From the NCBI GenBank assembly GCA_963830065.1, contig CAWHLA010000007.1, positions 62,001 to 126,000 of the forward strand: a stretch of DNA of 64,000 nucleotides, written 5' to 3'. Source of the stretch: JACCZR01 sp963830065. GTDB lineage: Bacteria > Actinomycetota > Thermoleophilia > Solirubrobacterales > Thermoleophilaceae. A model generated the notes under the pieces. The model searched no databases, was not told the DNA's origin, and saw nothing but the letters and a program-made list of their open reading frames with translations. Of the stretch, positions 29,598-38,574 are shown one piece after another (within the stretch, counting starts at the first letter, position 1; each line of letters begins with the position of its first letter). Both the position numbers and the translations under genes were made by a program.

Positions 29598-30464
29598 ATG
29601 AGCCAACCTCACGCGGCCACCACCAACGACGAGGCCATCGAGGCCTGGGACGGCGTCCTGTTCGACCGGTTCGTGCAGTTTCGCGACGTCCTGCTCGAAG
29701 GGCTCGGGGGCCACAGCGAGGTGGCGCTGCGCGAGAGCCCTCCCCGGCCCGGCGACCGCGTAGTGGACATCGGTTGCGGCTTCGGGGACACCGCGCAGCG
29801 GCTCGCCGGGATCGTCGGCCCGGAAGGCGAGGTACTCGGCATCGACGCCGCGCCCCGGTTCGTGGAGACCGCCCGGGAGGAGGCCGAGGAGGCCGGGATG
29901 GACAACATCACCTTCGCGGTCTGCGACCCCGAGGACGGGCTCGACGGCGAGTTCGACATGGCGTTCTCGCGCTTCGGCACGATGTTCTTCGCCAACCCGG
30001 TGGCGGCGCTGCGAAACGTGCGTGGCGCGCTCGTCCCCGGCGGCCGCCTGTGCATGGTGGTCTGGCGCAGCAAGGTCGAGAACCCGTGGCTGCACCAGGC
30101 CGAGCAGACGGTGGAGCGGTTCGTCACCGAGCCCGAGGAGTACGACGAGCCCACCTGCGGCCCGGGCCCGTTCGCGATGGCGAACGCCGACACCACCAGC
30201 GGGATGCTGGTGAGCGCCGGCTTCCAGGACATCTCGCTGCGCCGGTGCGACCTGCCCTATCGGATGGGCGCCGACATGGACGAGGCGGTGGCGGTGGTCA
30301 CTGGGATCGGGCCCGCCGGCGAGGTGATCCGGCTCGCGGGCGACGCAGCCGACGAGCTGCGGCCTCAGATCGAGGCGGCGCTGCGCGAGGACCTGGCCCG
30401 GTTCGAGACGCCGCAGGGCGTGATCGCCCCGGCCTCGACCTGGATCGTGACCGCCTCGGCCTAG
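29598..30464 (+). CDS. Class I SAM-dependent methyltransferase
   Basis: 288 residues. Motif I is VVDIGCGFGDTAQRLA, the acidic ribose-binding position is GIDAAPRFVE, and post-motifs include FSRFGTMFFANPVAALRNVRGALVPGGRL, typical of UbiE-like small-molecule methyltransferases. The substrate is unknown. ATG start at 29598, 38 bp from the divergent pgl start. Its TAG shares four bases with the opposing opcA stop, so the gene is squeezed into the pentose-phosphate cluster on the opposite strand without obvious functional connection. Confidence 0.87.
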   Translation: MSQPHAATTNDEAIEAWDGVLFDRFVQFRDVLLEGLGGHSEVALRESPPRPGDRVVDIGCGFGDTAQRLAGIVGPEGEVLGIDAAPRFVETAREEAEEAGMDNITFAVCDPEDGLDGEFDMAFSRFGTMFFANPVAALRNVRGALVPGGRLCMVVWRSKVENPWLHQAEQTVERFVTEPEEYDEPTCGPGPFAMANADTTSGMLVSAGFQDISLRRCDLPYRMGADMDEAVAVVTGIGPAGEVIRLAGDAADELRPQIEAALREDLARFETPQGVIAPASTWIVTASA

Positions 30465-31528
30465 CCGAGCATCGACGCAGCGGCTTCGAGCGCCGGCGCG
30501 TAGGTGGGGTCGCGCAACAGCGCCTGGCGGATGCCCTCGCCGAGGATCCCCGCCTCGCCGCGCGAGGCACCCATCACCGTGAAGTTGGTCTCGTGGCCGT
30601 CGGCCAGCGTGCGGGTGGCGGCCAGGCCGCCCGGCCCGCGGTCCAGTGACAGCGACATGCCGGAGGCCGTCTCCACCGTCACGCCCGCCAGCCCCGGTGC
30701 GCTCATGCTTGCGTCGGGCTTCATCTCCAGCGTCACCTCGCCCCGCTTGGCCCGGGCCTTGCCCCAGCGCGACCCGTCCTGGCCGACCAGGCTTTCGCAG
30801 TGCCAGTCCAGACGGGTGGCCAGCCAGCCGAAGAACAGCACGGCGGCGGTGCCGGAGTCGGGGCGGTGGCGCACGGTCACCGAGCTGATGCGGCGCAGCT
30901 CCTCCCGCCAGACCGGCGGGTCGAAGCTCGCCGCCACCCGCTCGCGCCAGGGCGTGGACCGAAGCCAGGCGAGGTCTACGACGTACGCCTCCTTGGCGAG
31001 CTCCTGCGCCCGCTGCACCGCGCTGGCCGAGTCCGGCTCGTTCACGGAGTCGATCAGCACGATCTGGGCCAGGGTGATCAACGAGTCCAGCCCCTCGCGG
31101 TGCCCGTGCGGGGCCCAGACCACCGTGGCCAGATCCGTCACCACCAGCGGATCGACGATGCTGTCCAGTCCCGCCAGATGGCGCTCGCCGCACGCGATCG
31201 TGATCTGCTCGGTGCCGGCCACCATCTCGCCGCTGCGGTCGACGTCCTCCACGTTCAGCTCGGCGTGGGCGCTCAGCGTGGTGCGACCGGGCTCCACCGC
31301 CAGGAGGATGGTCCGCGACGCGTGGTTGCGACCGACGTTGTCCAGGCGGTTCTGGATCTCGCCCTTCCACTCGTCGTCTGCCACCACGACCAGATTGAGG
31401 ACTCGCGCCGGGGCGAACGTTTCGTGCTCGGCGAAGCGCTCCTTGAGCAGCTCGCGCAGCGCAGCCTCGATCTCCCCCGGCGAGGTGTCTTCGGCCGCCC
31501 AGCGGCCAGGGCCTAGATCGCCCGCCAT
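30461..31528 (-). CDS. opcA: Glucose-6-phosphate dehydrogenase assembly protein OpcA
   Basis: 355 residues matching OpcA, the protein that allosterically activates and stabilises Zwf in actinobacteria and cyanobacteria. Family features include RVLNLVVVADDE near residue 42, ITIACGERHLAGLDSIVDPLVVTDLATVVWAPHG (partly shown by DLATVVWAPHG) and AWLRSTPWRERVAASFD. It begins at ATG 31528, overlapping the end of zwf by 16 bp, which is the usual gene order and argues for coupled translation. It ends convergently with the methyltransferase gene, the stop codons overlapping. Confidence 0.93.
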   Translation of the reverse strand: MAGDLGPGRWAAEDTSPGEIEAALRELLKERFAEHETFAPARVLNLVVVADDEWKGEIQNRLDNVGRNHASRTILLAVEPGRTTLSAHAELNVEDVDRSGEMVAGTEQITIACGERHLAGLDSIVDPLVVTDLATVVWAPHGHREGLDSLITLAQIVLIDSVNEPDSASAVQRAQELAKEAYVVDLAWLRSTPWRERVAASFDPPVWREELRRISSVTVRHRPDSGTAAVLFFGWLATRLDWHCESLVGQDGSRWGKARAKRGEVTLEMKPDASMSAPGLAGVTVETASGMSLSLDRGPGGLAATRTLADGHETNFTVMGASRGEAGILGEGIRQALLRDPTYAPALEAAASMLG

Positions 31529-33024
31529 GTCTTGCCCTCGGGCATCAGGTCGTTGGCCTCCTCGGGGCCGTCGCTGCCGGCGGGGTACTGCGGCAGTGGG
31601 CCCTGCTCGTCGGCCCACGACTCCAGCACCGGGTCGCAGATCCGCCACTGGGCCTCGACCTCGTCGTTGCGGGTGAACAGCGTGGCGTCGCCGCGCATCG
31701 CGTCCATGATCAGCCGCTCGTAGGCCTCGGGCGACTCGGACATGAACGACGTGCCGTACAGGAACTCCATGTTCACCGGCCGGATGCGCATGCGGCTGCC
31801 GGGGATCTTCGCCCCCAGCGACAGCGACACGCCCTCGTTGGGCTGCACGGTGAGCACCAGCGTGTTGGGCTGCACGCCCACCGACCCATCCTGGGCGAAT
31901 GCCAGGTGGGGCACCGGCTTGAGCGTGATCGCTATCTCGGTGACCTTGCGCGCCAGCCGCTTGCCCGTGCGCAGGTAGAAGGGCACGCCGGCCCAGCGCC
32001 AGTTGTCCACCTCCAGGCGCAGGGCGACGAAGGTCTCGGTGGTCGAGTCCTTGGGCACGTCCTTCTCGGACAGGTAGCCCGGCACCTCCTCGCCGGCGAA
32101 GACCCCCTCGGAGTACTGCCCGCGCACCGAGTCCTCGGGCTTGGGCGTGGGCACGGCCTGAAGCACCTTGACCTTCTCGCCGCGGACGTCGTCGGGCGTG
32201 AACTGGACGGGGGGCTCCATGCAGGTGTTCGCCAGCAGCTGGAGCATGTGGTTCTGCACCAGGTCGCGCAGCGCGCCGGAGGTGTCGTAGTAACCGGCGC
32301 GCGTGCCCACGCCGATGTCCTCGGCGGCGGTGATCTGCACGTTGTCGATGTAGTTGCGGTTCCAGATCGGCTCGAACAGGCCGTTCGCGAAGCGAAGGGC
32401 CATGATGTTCTGGACCGTCTCCTTGCCCAGGTAGTGGTCGATGCGGAAGACCTGGGACTCGTCGAGCACCGCCAGGACGTCGCGGTTGAGCTGCTCGGCC
32501 TCCTTCAGGTTGGTGCCGATCGGCTTCTCGATCACCACCCGCACCTCGGCCTCCTCGTGCTTGTCGAGGCCGTGCTCGCCCAGCTTGCCCACGATCACCG
32601 GGAAGAATGTGGGCGCCGTCGAGAGGTAGAAGACGCGGTTGAACGGCTGCGAGCCCTCCTCGTCGAACTGCTTCGCGGCCTGGTCCAGCTGCTCGTAGAC
32701 CGAGTCGTCGTCGAATGAGCCACTCACGTAGCGCATGGGCTTGATGAGCGCGTCCAGCACGGTCTCGTCGGGCTCGCGGCGCGAGTACTTGCGGATCGAG
32801 TCGCGGGCCATCTCCTGGAACTCCGCGTCGGAGTACTCGGTGCGCGAGTTGCCGATGAGGTGGAAGCGCTCGGGCAGCGCGCCCTCGTGGGCGAGGTTGT
32901 AGATCGCCGGCAGGAGCTTGCGGTGGGCGAGGTCGCCGGAGGCCCCGAAGATCACCAGCGTGGTCGGGTGGACCGGCAGGCGCTCCAGGCCCTTGGAGAG
33001 CGGGTTCTCCTCGACGGTGGCCAC
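31513..33024 (-). CDS. zwf: Glucose-6-phosphate 1-dehydrogenase
   Basis: 503 residues. The N-terminal Rossmann motif is VIFGASGDLAHRKLLPAIYNL, the active site is RIDHYLGKETVQNIMALRFAN (shown here as DHYLGKETVQN) and VVIEKPIGTNL precedes it. It oxidises glucose-6-phosphate to 6-phosphogluconolactone with NADP or NAD, the first step of the oxidative pentose-phosphate pathway. GTG start at 33022-33024 overlaps the gnd stop by one base (TAGTG). The gene order gnd-zwf-opcA is read as one operon. Confidence 0.97.
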   Translation of the reverse strand: MATVEENPLSKGLERLPVHPTTLVIFGASGDLAHRKLLPAIYNLAHEGALPERFHLIGNSRTEYSDAEFQEMARDSIRKYSRREPDETVLDALIKPMRYVSGSFDDDSVYEQLDQAAKQFDEEGSQPFNRVFYLSTAPTFFPVIVGKLGEHGLDKHEEAEVRVVIEKPIGTNLKEAEQLNRDVLAVLDESQVFRIDHYLGKETVQNIMALRFANGLFEPIWNRNYIDNVQITAAEDIGVGTRAGYYDTSGALRDLVQNHMLQLLANTCMEPPVQFTPDDVRGEKVKVLQAVPTPKPEDSVRGQYSEGVFAGEEVPGYLSEKDVPKDSTTETFVALRLEVDNWRWAGVPFYLRTGKRLARKVTEIAITLKPVPHLAFAQDGSVGVQPNTLVLTVQPNEGVSLSLGAKIPGSRMRIRPVNMEFLYGTSFMSESPEAYERLIMDAMRGDATLFTRNDEVEAQWRICDPVLESWADEQGPLPQYPAGSDGPEEANDLMPEGKTWRAI

Positions 33025-33953
33025 TACTGGGCGTCCCGCTTGGTCACCGCGTGGCCACCGAACTGGTTGCGCAGCGCCGACAGCACCCGACCGGTGAAGT
33101 CGCCGTTCCCGCGCGTGTAGAAGCGGGCGTACAGCGAGGTGGTGATCACCGGCGTGGGAACGTCCAGGTTGGTCGCGTCCTCGATCGTCCAGCGCCCCTC
33201 ACCGGAGTCGTTGGTGTGGGCGGTGAGGTCGGCGAGGTCGTTGCCCTCCTGCTCGAAGGCCAGCGCGGCGAGCTCGCACAGCCACGACCGCACGACCGAC
33301 CCCTGCATCCACAGGTGGGCGATCTGCGCCTTGTCCAGGTCGTACTCGCACTTGTCGAAGATGTCGAAGCCCTCGGCGTAGGCCTGCATCAGCCCGTACT
33401 CGACGCCGTTGTGGACCATCTTCACGTAGTGGCCCGCGCCGGTCGGCCCGAAGTGGCCCCAGCCCGGGCCGTGCTCCTCGGTCTCCGGCGGCGCCAGGAC
33501 GTCGAGGATCGGCGACAGCCGCTCGACGGCCTCGTCGGGGCCCCCGACCATCATGCAGTAGCCCACGCTGATCCCCCACACGCCGCCGCTGGTACCCACG
33601 TCGACGTAGTTGATGCCGTTCGGCTTGAGCTGCTCGGCGCGGGCCTTGTCGTCGGTCCACTTCGAGTTGCCGCCGTCGACGATCGTGTCGCCGTCGTCGA
33701 GCAGCTCGCCCAGCTTGTCCACTGTCTCCTGGGTGGGGCCGCCCGCCGGGACCATGATCCACACTGTCCGCGGGGCCTCGAGCTTCTGGACGACCTCCTC
33801 CAGCGATCCCGCCCCGGTTGCGCCGTGGCCCTCCGCCTCCTTCACCGCGTCCTCGGAGAAGTCGAAGGCGACCACCGTGTGGTCCGAATCGCGGTGGATC
33901 CGGTGGACCATGTTGCCGCCCATCTTCCCCAGGCCGATGAATCCGAGCTGCAT
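33024..33953 (-). CDS. gnd: 6-phosphogluconate dehydrogenase, short form
   Basis: 309 residues, the short (~300 residue) type found in many actinobacteria. FIGLGKMGGNMVHRI is the nucleotide-binding motif; VDVGTSGGVWGISVGYCMMVGG and GAGHYVKMVHNGVEYGLMQAYAEG carry the substrate-binding residues and the catalytic Lys in HYVKMVHN. It decarboxylates 6-phosphogluconate to ribulose-5-phosphate while reducing NAD(P). I chose the ATG at 33951-33953; an earlier in-frame start adds 14 charged residues not seen in the family. It is the first gene of the gnd-zwf-opcA operon, with an 87-bp gap to the divergent acetyltransferase gene. Confidence 0.94.
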   Translation of the reverse strand: MQLGFIGLGKMGGNMVHRIHRDSDHTVVAFDFSEDAVKEAEGHGATGAGSLEEVVQKLEAPRTVWIMVPAGGPTQETVDKLGELLDDGDTIVDGGNSKWTDDKARAEQLKPNGINYVDVGTSGGVWGISVGYCMMVGGPDEAVERLSPILDVLAPPETEEHGPGWGHFGPTGAGHYVKMVHNGVEYGLMQAYAEGFDIFDKCEYDLDKAQIAHLWMQGSVVRSWLCELAALAFEQEGNDLADLTAHTNDSGEGRWTIEDATNLDVPTPVITTSLYARFYTRGNGDFTGRVLSALRNQFGGHAVTKRDAQ

Positions 33954-34040
33954 CCGATTCCTTTCTCGGGCGCCTCGGCCCCCGCGCTTTGCCAATTGGG
34001 CTGATTTCTCTCAGGTCGGGCGCTACGGTGCAAGCTCGGG

Positions 34041-34680
34041 GTGCCATTCGACAGGGCGGACACGCTGAAGCTCCGCGACGGAGGTCGCGTGAATGTGCGG
34101 GCGATCGAGCCCGGCGACAAGGACCTGCTGGTCGGCGCCTTCGAGCGGATGAGCGAGGACTCGCGTTACCGGCGCTTCTTCCAGCCCATCCACGAGCTCA
34201 GCGACACCAACCTGCGCTTCCTCACCGAGGTCGACCACCACGACCACGAGGCGCTGGTGGCCCTGGACGACGACGAAGCGGTCGGCGTGGCGCGCTACGT
34301 GCGCTCGGTGGAGAAGCCATCACGGGCCGAAGTGGCGGTGTCGGTGGTCGACGACTACCAGGGCAAGGGCGTCGGCGGTGGGCTGCTGGAGCGGCTCGTG
34401 GACCGGGCGCGCGAGGAGGACGTGACCCATTTCACCGCCCTGGTGCAGGCCGCCAACCCCGGCGCGGTCCGGATGCTGTCGACCCTCGGCGACACCCAGA
34501 CCCATCGCGAGGGGGACGAGGTCGAGCTCGACATCGAGCTGCCGGAGGACGAGGGGCATGGGCCTCGGCCTGTCCGAGGCGCTACGCGGCGCCGCCGGCT
34601 CGGCGCTGCACCCGCGGGGCACGGCCACGCGGCTGCTGAGCCAGGCGCGCCGGCTGTACGAGCGCGCTACGCCGGGCTAG
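34041..34680 (+). CDS. GNAT-family N-acetyltransferase (one frameshift near 34557)
   Basis: From the GTG at 34041 the protein has LKLRDGGRVNVRAIEPGDKD, then SRYRRFFQP and the acetyl-CoA motif VSVVDDYQGKGVGGGLLERLVDRA (in part YQGKGVGGGLLERL), typical of GNAT domains that follow acetyl-CoA synthetase-like modules. After ELPEDEG the frame changes; removing one base near 34557 continues as MGLGLSEALRGAAGSAL and ends at 34680, giving 212 residues. The unrepaired frame would run on into the next gene on the other strand with no similarity. The acceptor is unknown. The divergent neighbour is gnd. Confidence 0.8.
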
Positions 34681-34701
34681 GCCACCACCGCTCCTGGAGG
34701 C

Positions 34702-35485
34702 TCACGACGCGAAGCGCTCCTGCATCCAGGCCTCCCAGGCCGGCTGCTCGCGCTGGGCCACGGCGGCCCCCTCGTCGCCGTACAGGCAGGCCTGCACGGC
34801 CACGAAGCGGCGCTCGCTGAACACCCCGATCTGGGCCAACCCAGGGCCGGGGTCCTCGAGGCGGATGAGCAGGTCGCGCAGATGCGGGCCGCTGGCCTCG
34901 CGCTCCACGACGCCCGAGAGCGAGGGGCCGTCCCCAACCGTTACCGGCTCGCCGGCCGCGGCGCCGTCGACGCCGAGGGCCGCCGGTGAGCTCTGACCAG
35001 ACCTCGTCCAGGGAGCCCTCTCCCTGCCCGAAGGCCCGCATCCAGCTGCCGTGCCGGCGGGGGAAGTGGGTGAGGTAGGCCCGCAGGACGTCGAGCGCGG
35101 CGCGCATCGCCCCGGTGAAGCCCTCGATCTCCTCGTCCCAGGCCGCGCCGGTGCCGAAGCCGGTGGTGACCATGCGGACCACACACGTGCCGCCGCTGCG
35201 CGCTTCGACCATCCACTCGGTGGCCAGCGGAGCGGGCGGCTCGTCCTGGGCGGCCTTCCACTCCGTCTCCTCGACGAAGCGGCGGGGCGGGTCCCATCCG
35301 GCCACCCGGCCGGTGAACTGCATGTCGCCACCCATGTCGAAGGACAGCTCGCCGCCCTCGCGCTCCTCGACCTCGGTCGGGTGAAGCCACGAGGTGATTC
35401 CCGGGCCGGTGGCGATGGCCTCCCACACCTCCTCGGGGGTGCCCGGCACCTCGATCTCGAGCTCCATGCGTCGGTCGTCGTTCAT
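34702..35485 (-). CDS. SRPBCC/AHSA1-domain protein (one frameshift near 34980)
   Basis: The ATG at 35483-35485 overlaps the stop of the ArsR-type regulator (ATGA). Residues ~1-155 are an AHSA1/START-like ligand-binding fold: MELEIEVPGTPEEVWEAIATGPGITSWL, then a WDPPRRFVEETEW strand. Near 34980 the frame changes in a GGCGGCC run; removing one base gives SELTGALGVDGAAAGEP and a further ~90 residues ending QREQPAWEAWMQERFAS. Total 260 residues. The regulator-AHSA1 pair is a common arrangement in which the second protein senses or modifies a hydrophobic ligand. Function not established. Confidence 0.78.
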
Positions 35486-36087
35486 CTGCCTTGCTCCTCT
35501 GGCTCGGGTTCGGCGGGAAGGGGGTGCGCGGCCACCACCAGGCGGTGTGGACGGCTCTCCTCGGCGGAGGGGTCGTGGTAGCGGCCGACGAGCGCGGTGA
35601 CCGCACCGGACAGCTCGTCGGTGAAGGCGGCGCGCTCCTCGGCGGAGCGAAAGCTGATCTCGGTGTCGAGTGCGAGCGTGGCCAGGCGCTTGTCCTGGCG
35701 CTCGGCGCGACGGGCCAAGTCGCCCACCTCGCGCACGATGCGGGCGGCGAGTGCGATCAGGTAACGAGCCGACAGCCGGTCCGAGGCGCGCTCGGGATCG
35801 TTGGCCGCCTCGCCCAAGGCGCCGGGGGACACGACGTAGGAGGCTGCGGTGGCGACCAGCATCCGCTCCCTGATGCCGCCCCACTGGCGCTCGTCGACCT
35901 GGCGGACCAGCCCGTGGGCCTCCAGCGCGCGCAGGTGGTAGTTGACCTTCTGGCGCGTCAGGCCGGTCCTCAGGGCCAGCGTGGCCGCCGATCCCGGCTC
36001 GGCCAGCGCGGCCAGTAGCCGGGCCCGGACGGGGTCCAGCGCCACCACCGCGGCGCCCGGGTCGTCGATCACCTCAACGTCGATCAC
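35482..36087 (-). CDS. ArsR-type helix-turn-helix transcriptional regulator
   Basis: 201 residues from the GTG at 36085-36087. LDPVRARLLAALAEPGSAATLALRTGLTRQKVNYHLRALEAHGLV (in part TGLTRQKVNYHLRALEAHGL) is a winged helix of the ArsR kind, followed by a helical region of unknown role. An upstream TTG at 36123 is in frame but lies inside a perfect inverted repeat, so it is better read as promoter/operator than as coding. The gene is coupled to the AHSA1-domain gene. The regulator probably controls both through the repeat at 36104-36123. Confidence 0.83.
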   Translation of the reverse strand: MIDVEVIDDPGAAVVALDPVRARLLAALAEPGSAATLALRTGLTRQKVNYHLRALEAHGLVRQVDERQWGGIRERMLVATAASYVVSPGALGEAANDPERASDRLSARYLIALAARIVREVGDLARRAERQDKRLATLALDTEISFRSAEERAAFTDELSGAVTALVGRYHDPSAEESRPHRLVVAAHPLPAEPEPEEQGR

Positions 36088-36103
36088 ACCCCCTAGCCAA
36101 GCA

Positions 36104-36123
36104 TTGACAAGAAAGTTTGTCAA
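36104..36123. promoter_or_regulatory. Inverted repeat TTGACAA-N6-TTGTCAA, likely ArsR-type operator
   Basis: Perfect 7-bp arms TTGACAA (36104-36110) and TTGTCAA (36117-36123) separated by GAAAGT. Each arm contains a TTGACA -35-like hexamer, one facing each direction, so a repressor bound here would block the regulator gene (17 bp downstream on the minus strand) and possibly the divergent gene at 36162. Symmetry is seen directly; binding is inferred from position next to an ArsR-type gene. Confidence 0.7.
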
Positions 36124-36161
36124 GGCTGGCGTGCCGTTCTCCGCACCGGTAGGTTCGACCG

Positions 36162-37091
36162 GTGAGCGTGGCCTGGCCCGACGACGTCGACGAGGTGCTG
36201 GGCGGCGACATGACCGCCGCGCTGGCGTACGTCACACCCGCCGGCGGCACCGTCGTGACCGGGGTCGCCCCGGTGGGCCTGCGCGACCGGGACGCCGGGA
36301 CGGTGACCTTCACCACCTCCTTCGGCCTGCCCAAGAAGCTCGAGCGGATCGCGCGGGACCCGCACGTGGCGCTCGCTTATCACGCCCGCGACCACGGCTT
36401 CGCCCACGGCGAGAAGTACGTGCTCGTCCAGGGCAGCGCCCGCCCGATCCCGGCGACAGACCTGGAGTGGAACGAGAAGGTGCTCGGGCCTGCCGCCACC
36501 CCCTTCATGGGCCCTCCGCGCACGGGGGTCTTCTGGGATCGCTGGCTGCGCGAGTACTACGCCGATCGCGTGCCGGTGACGGTCGACGTCGAGCGGATCG
36601 TGGTGTGGCCGGCTCTCGACTCCTCAGGCGAGCCCGAGGTGCACGGCTCGCCCCGTCCCGCCGAGCCCGAGCCGCAGGCTGCGCCCAAGAAGGGCACCGG
36701 GCCCCGCCTCGACGCCGTCAAGGCTGCCCGCAAGCTGGGCCGCCTCCCCCACGTCCTGCTCTCCTGGCGCGAGTCCGACGGCCACCCGGCGGTGGTGCCG
36801 GTACGCGTCGAGGACGCGGACGCCGGCGGCATCCGCCTGGCCGGGGAGGTTCCGCTGCCGGAGGGCGGGCGTCGCGCGGGCGTGCTCGCTCACTCCTACG
36901 AGGCCAACCTCACCGGCCTGAGGTCGCGCCAGCACACCGGCTGGCTGGACGACGGGCTGTACGCGCCGCACACCGAGCAGGGCTTCGTCGCGCCCAAGAA
37001 CAAGACGCTCCTCCTGCTCGGCAACGGCCTCCTGGCCAAGCAGGGCCTGCGCAAGGCCCGCAAGGAGGGACGGGTGCCCGCCGGGACCTAG
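36162..37091 (+). CDS. Pyridoxamine-5'-phosphate-oxidase-like flavin-binding protein
   Basis: 309 residues from GTG 36162. The first ~150 residues look like a split-barrel FMN/F420-binding fold: TTSFGLPKKLERIARDPHVALAYH and YVLVQGSARP. The second half (HVLLSWRESDGHPAVVPVRV and HTGWLDDGLYAPHTEQGF) looks like a repeat of the same fold. In actinobacteria this superfamily includes F420-dependent reductases and heme-degrading enzymes; a specific reaction cannot be assigned. Divergent from the ArsR-type gene, with the shared control region 36088-36161. Its stop overlaps the opposing small gene in a CCTAGG palindrome. Confidence 0.78.
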   Translation: MSVAWPDDVDEVLGGDMTAALAYVTPAGGTVVTGVAPVGLRDRDAGTVTFTTSFGLPKKLERIARDPHVALAYHARDHGFAHGEKYVLVQGSARPIPATDLEWNEKVLGPAATPFMGPPRTGVFWDRWLREYYADRVPVTVDVERIVVWPALDSSGEPEVHGSPRPAEPEPQAAPKKGTGPRLDAVKAARKLGRLPHVLLSWRESDGHPAVVPVRVEDADAGGIRLAGEVPLPEGGRRAGVLAHSYEANLTGLRSRQHTGWLDDGLYAPHTEQGFVAPKNKTLLLLGNGLLAKQGLRKARKEGRVPAGT

Positions 37092-37348
37092 GCCGGGGGA
37101 TTCGGCTTGGTGAACAGGTCGACGACGCTCTCCCCCCGCGCGCCGGCCTCGGTCTCCCACTGATCCCAGGGCAGCTCGACCGCGTCGCGGTCGCTGCGGT
37201 AGCCGTCCACGGGCTCGTAGGCGAACATCCGCGTGTCCTTGCGGAACAGGCGGCACAGGTTCCAGCAGGGGCCGCACAGCGAGTCGTTCCAGATGGGCCG
37301 GGAGCAACCCCGGCGGGCGCAGGTGGGACCTAGCTTCGTGACCGGCAC
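37088..37348 (-). CDS. Small Cys-rich hypothetical protein
   Basis: 86 residues from GTG 37348. Five Cys cluster in the first 32 positions (Cys10, Cys15, Cys25, Cys28, Cys32), with RRGC and LCGPCWNLC resembling a zinc-binding knuckle. The remaining part is acidic and Trp-containing (ELPWDQWETEAG). No family is recognised. The stop overlaps that of the convergent flavin-binding gene. Confidence 0.55.
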   Translation of the reverse strand: MPVTKLGPTCARRGCSRPIWNDSLCGPCWNLCRLFRKDTRMFAYEPVDGYRSDRDAVELPWDQWETEAGARGESVVDLFTKPNPPA

Positions 37349-37378
37349 GGGAGGACGAGAGTACCCGGGACGCCCCCT

Positions 37379-37852
37379 TCAGCCGCCCGGCTTCACCACC
37401 ATCAGGAAGATCGCGATCACGATCAGCACGCCCGCGATGCCGCCCGCGATCCCCTCCCCCCGGGCGCTGCGCTGGTACTCCGCCGACATCTCGCCCGCGC
37501 CTGTCGCCAGCTCGCGCTCCGCCATCGGCCCCAGCCGCCGGTCGGTGGGGATGAAGTAGCCGCCGATCAGGCCTCCGAGCGCGATGACGATCACCAAGGT
37601 GGCGCTGATCCACAGGTCCCCGAGGCTGTAACCGCCCTCGCTCGTCTGGTAGAGCCCGGTGATCAACACGAGCACCAGCGCCGGCGTGGCGAAGCGCTGG
37701 TTGATGGCCAGCTGCAGCTTGTGCACGTAAGGCAGGTGGCGGTTGTCGAGCTTGAGCGCCACCGGAAACATCAGTGCCTCGGCAAAGGTCGATCCGAACC
37801 CCACCACCACAGCGGTGATGTGGACGAAGAGCGACAGCTCGAGCAGGCTCAT
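37379..37852 (-). CDS. DUF2269-like integral membrane protein
   Basis: 157 residues with four hydrophobic helices: LSLFVHITAVVVGFGSTFAEALMF at the start, FATPALVLVLITGLYQTS, ATLVIVIALGGLIGGYFI and GIAGGIAGVLIVIAIFLMVV at the end (each shown in part). The FVHITAVVVGFGS start with a conserved His is typical of DUF2269 and related membrane proteins, some of which may bind heme. No function is known. It is monocistronic or pairs with the Cys-rich gene 30 bp downstream. Confidence 0.75.
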   Translation of the reverse strand: MSLLELSLFVHITAVVVGFGSTFAEALMFPVALKLDNRHLPYVHKLQLAINQRFATPALVLVLITGLYQTSEGGYSLGDLWISATLVIVIALGGLIGGYFIPTDRRLGPMAERELATGAGEMSAEYQRSARGEGIAGGIAGVLIVIAIFLMVVKPGG

Positions 37853-37923
37853 GGCAACCCCCTGGTGCGAGACGGCCGGGCCGGCGCCAGCCTACACCCG
37901 AGCCCGCCGTAGGCTGCCCCCCG

Positions 37924-38565
37924 ATGATTGCGGTCACCGAAGCCGCGCGGGAGGCTCTCGGGCTGCTCCGCGACGGGCGCACCTTCGAATGGTCGACCGT
38001 CGCGCTTCTCGGGCTGGTCTTCTACGTCTACGCGGTCGAGGTCGAGCGGCGGCGGTGGGACATCGTGCTGGCGGGCCTCGCGTTCTGGCTGATGGACTGG
38101 TTCAACGAGCTGGTCAACTCGGCGATCCTGCACGCCACCGACCGCGCCCCGCTGTGGGCGGTGACCGGCGACACCAGCTACCTGATCCTGGTCGGGCTCG
38201 GTGTGGAGATCTCTCTGCTGTTCCTGATCTCCGGGGTGGTCTTCGTCAAGACGCTCCCACCGGATCCGAAGCTGCGCATCCTCGGGATACCGAACCGAGT
38301 GGTGCTGGTGCTCGCCTTCTCGTGCCTGTGCGTGCTGGTCGAGCTCTTCCTGGAGTCGACGGGCTACTTCACCTGGGAGTACTGGTGGTGGAACACCCCG
38401 TTCGTCCCGCTGATCGTGATCTTCGGCTACGCGACCTTCTTCGCGGTCGCCGCGTGGGTCTACGACATGGGCGACGACCGGCGGCGGCAGCTTCGCGTGG
38501 TTGGGACGCTCGCCGCGATCGACGTAGCGTTGGGCGTGGCCCTCGGTTTGGCCGGCTGGCTCTAG
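37924..38565 (+). CDS. Polytopic membrane protein of unknown function
   Basis: 213 residues with six to seven hydrophobic segments: VALLGLVFYVYAVEVE, IVLAGLAFWLMDWFNELVNS, a central ILVGLGVEISLLFLISGVV, VVLVLAFSCLCVLVELFL, VPLIVIFGYATFFAVAAWV and a C-terminal ALGVALGLAGWL. Aromatic and acidic residues inside the helices (FNELVNSAI, FTWEYWWWNTP) suggest a specific conserved role but no family is recognised. Start ATG 37924, 71 bp from the divergent membrane gene at 37852. Ends 9 bp before the opposing tal-pgi stop. Confidence 0.7.
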   Translation: MIAVTEAAREALGLLRDGRTFEWSTVALLGLVFYVYAVEVERRRWDIVLAGLAFWLMDWFNELVNSAILHATDRAPLWAVTGDTSYLILVGLGVEISLLFLISGVVFVKTLPPDPKLRILGIPNRVVLVLAFSCLCVLVELFLESTGYFTWEYWWWNTPFVPLIVIFGYATFFAVAAWVYDMGDDRRRQLRVVGTLAAIDVALGVALGLAGWL

Positions 38566-38574
38566 CCCTGGGCC

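Noticed and set aside
36088..36123. N-terminal extension of the ArsR-type regulator from TTG 36123
   Set aside because: The stretch is a perfect inverted repeat with -35-like boxes and unlike ArsR N-termini, so it is treated as promoter/operator.
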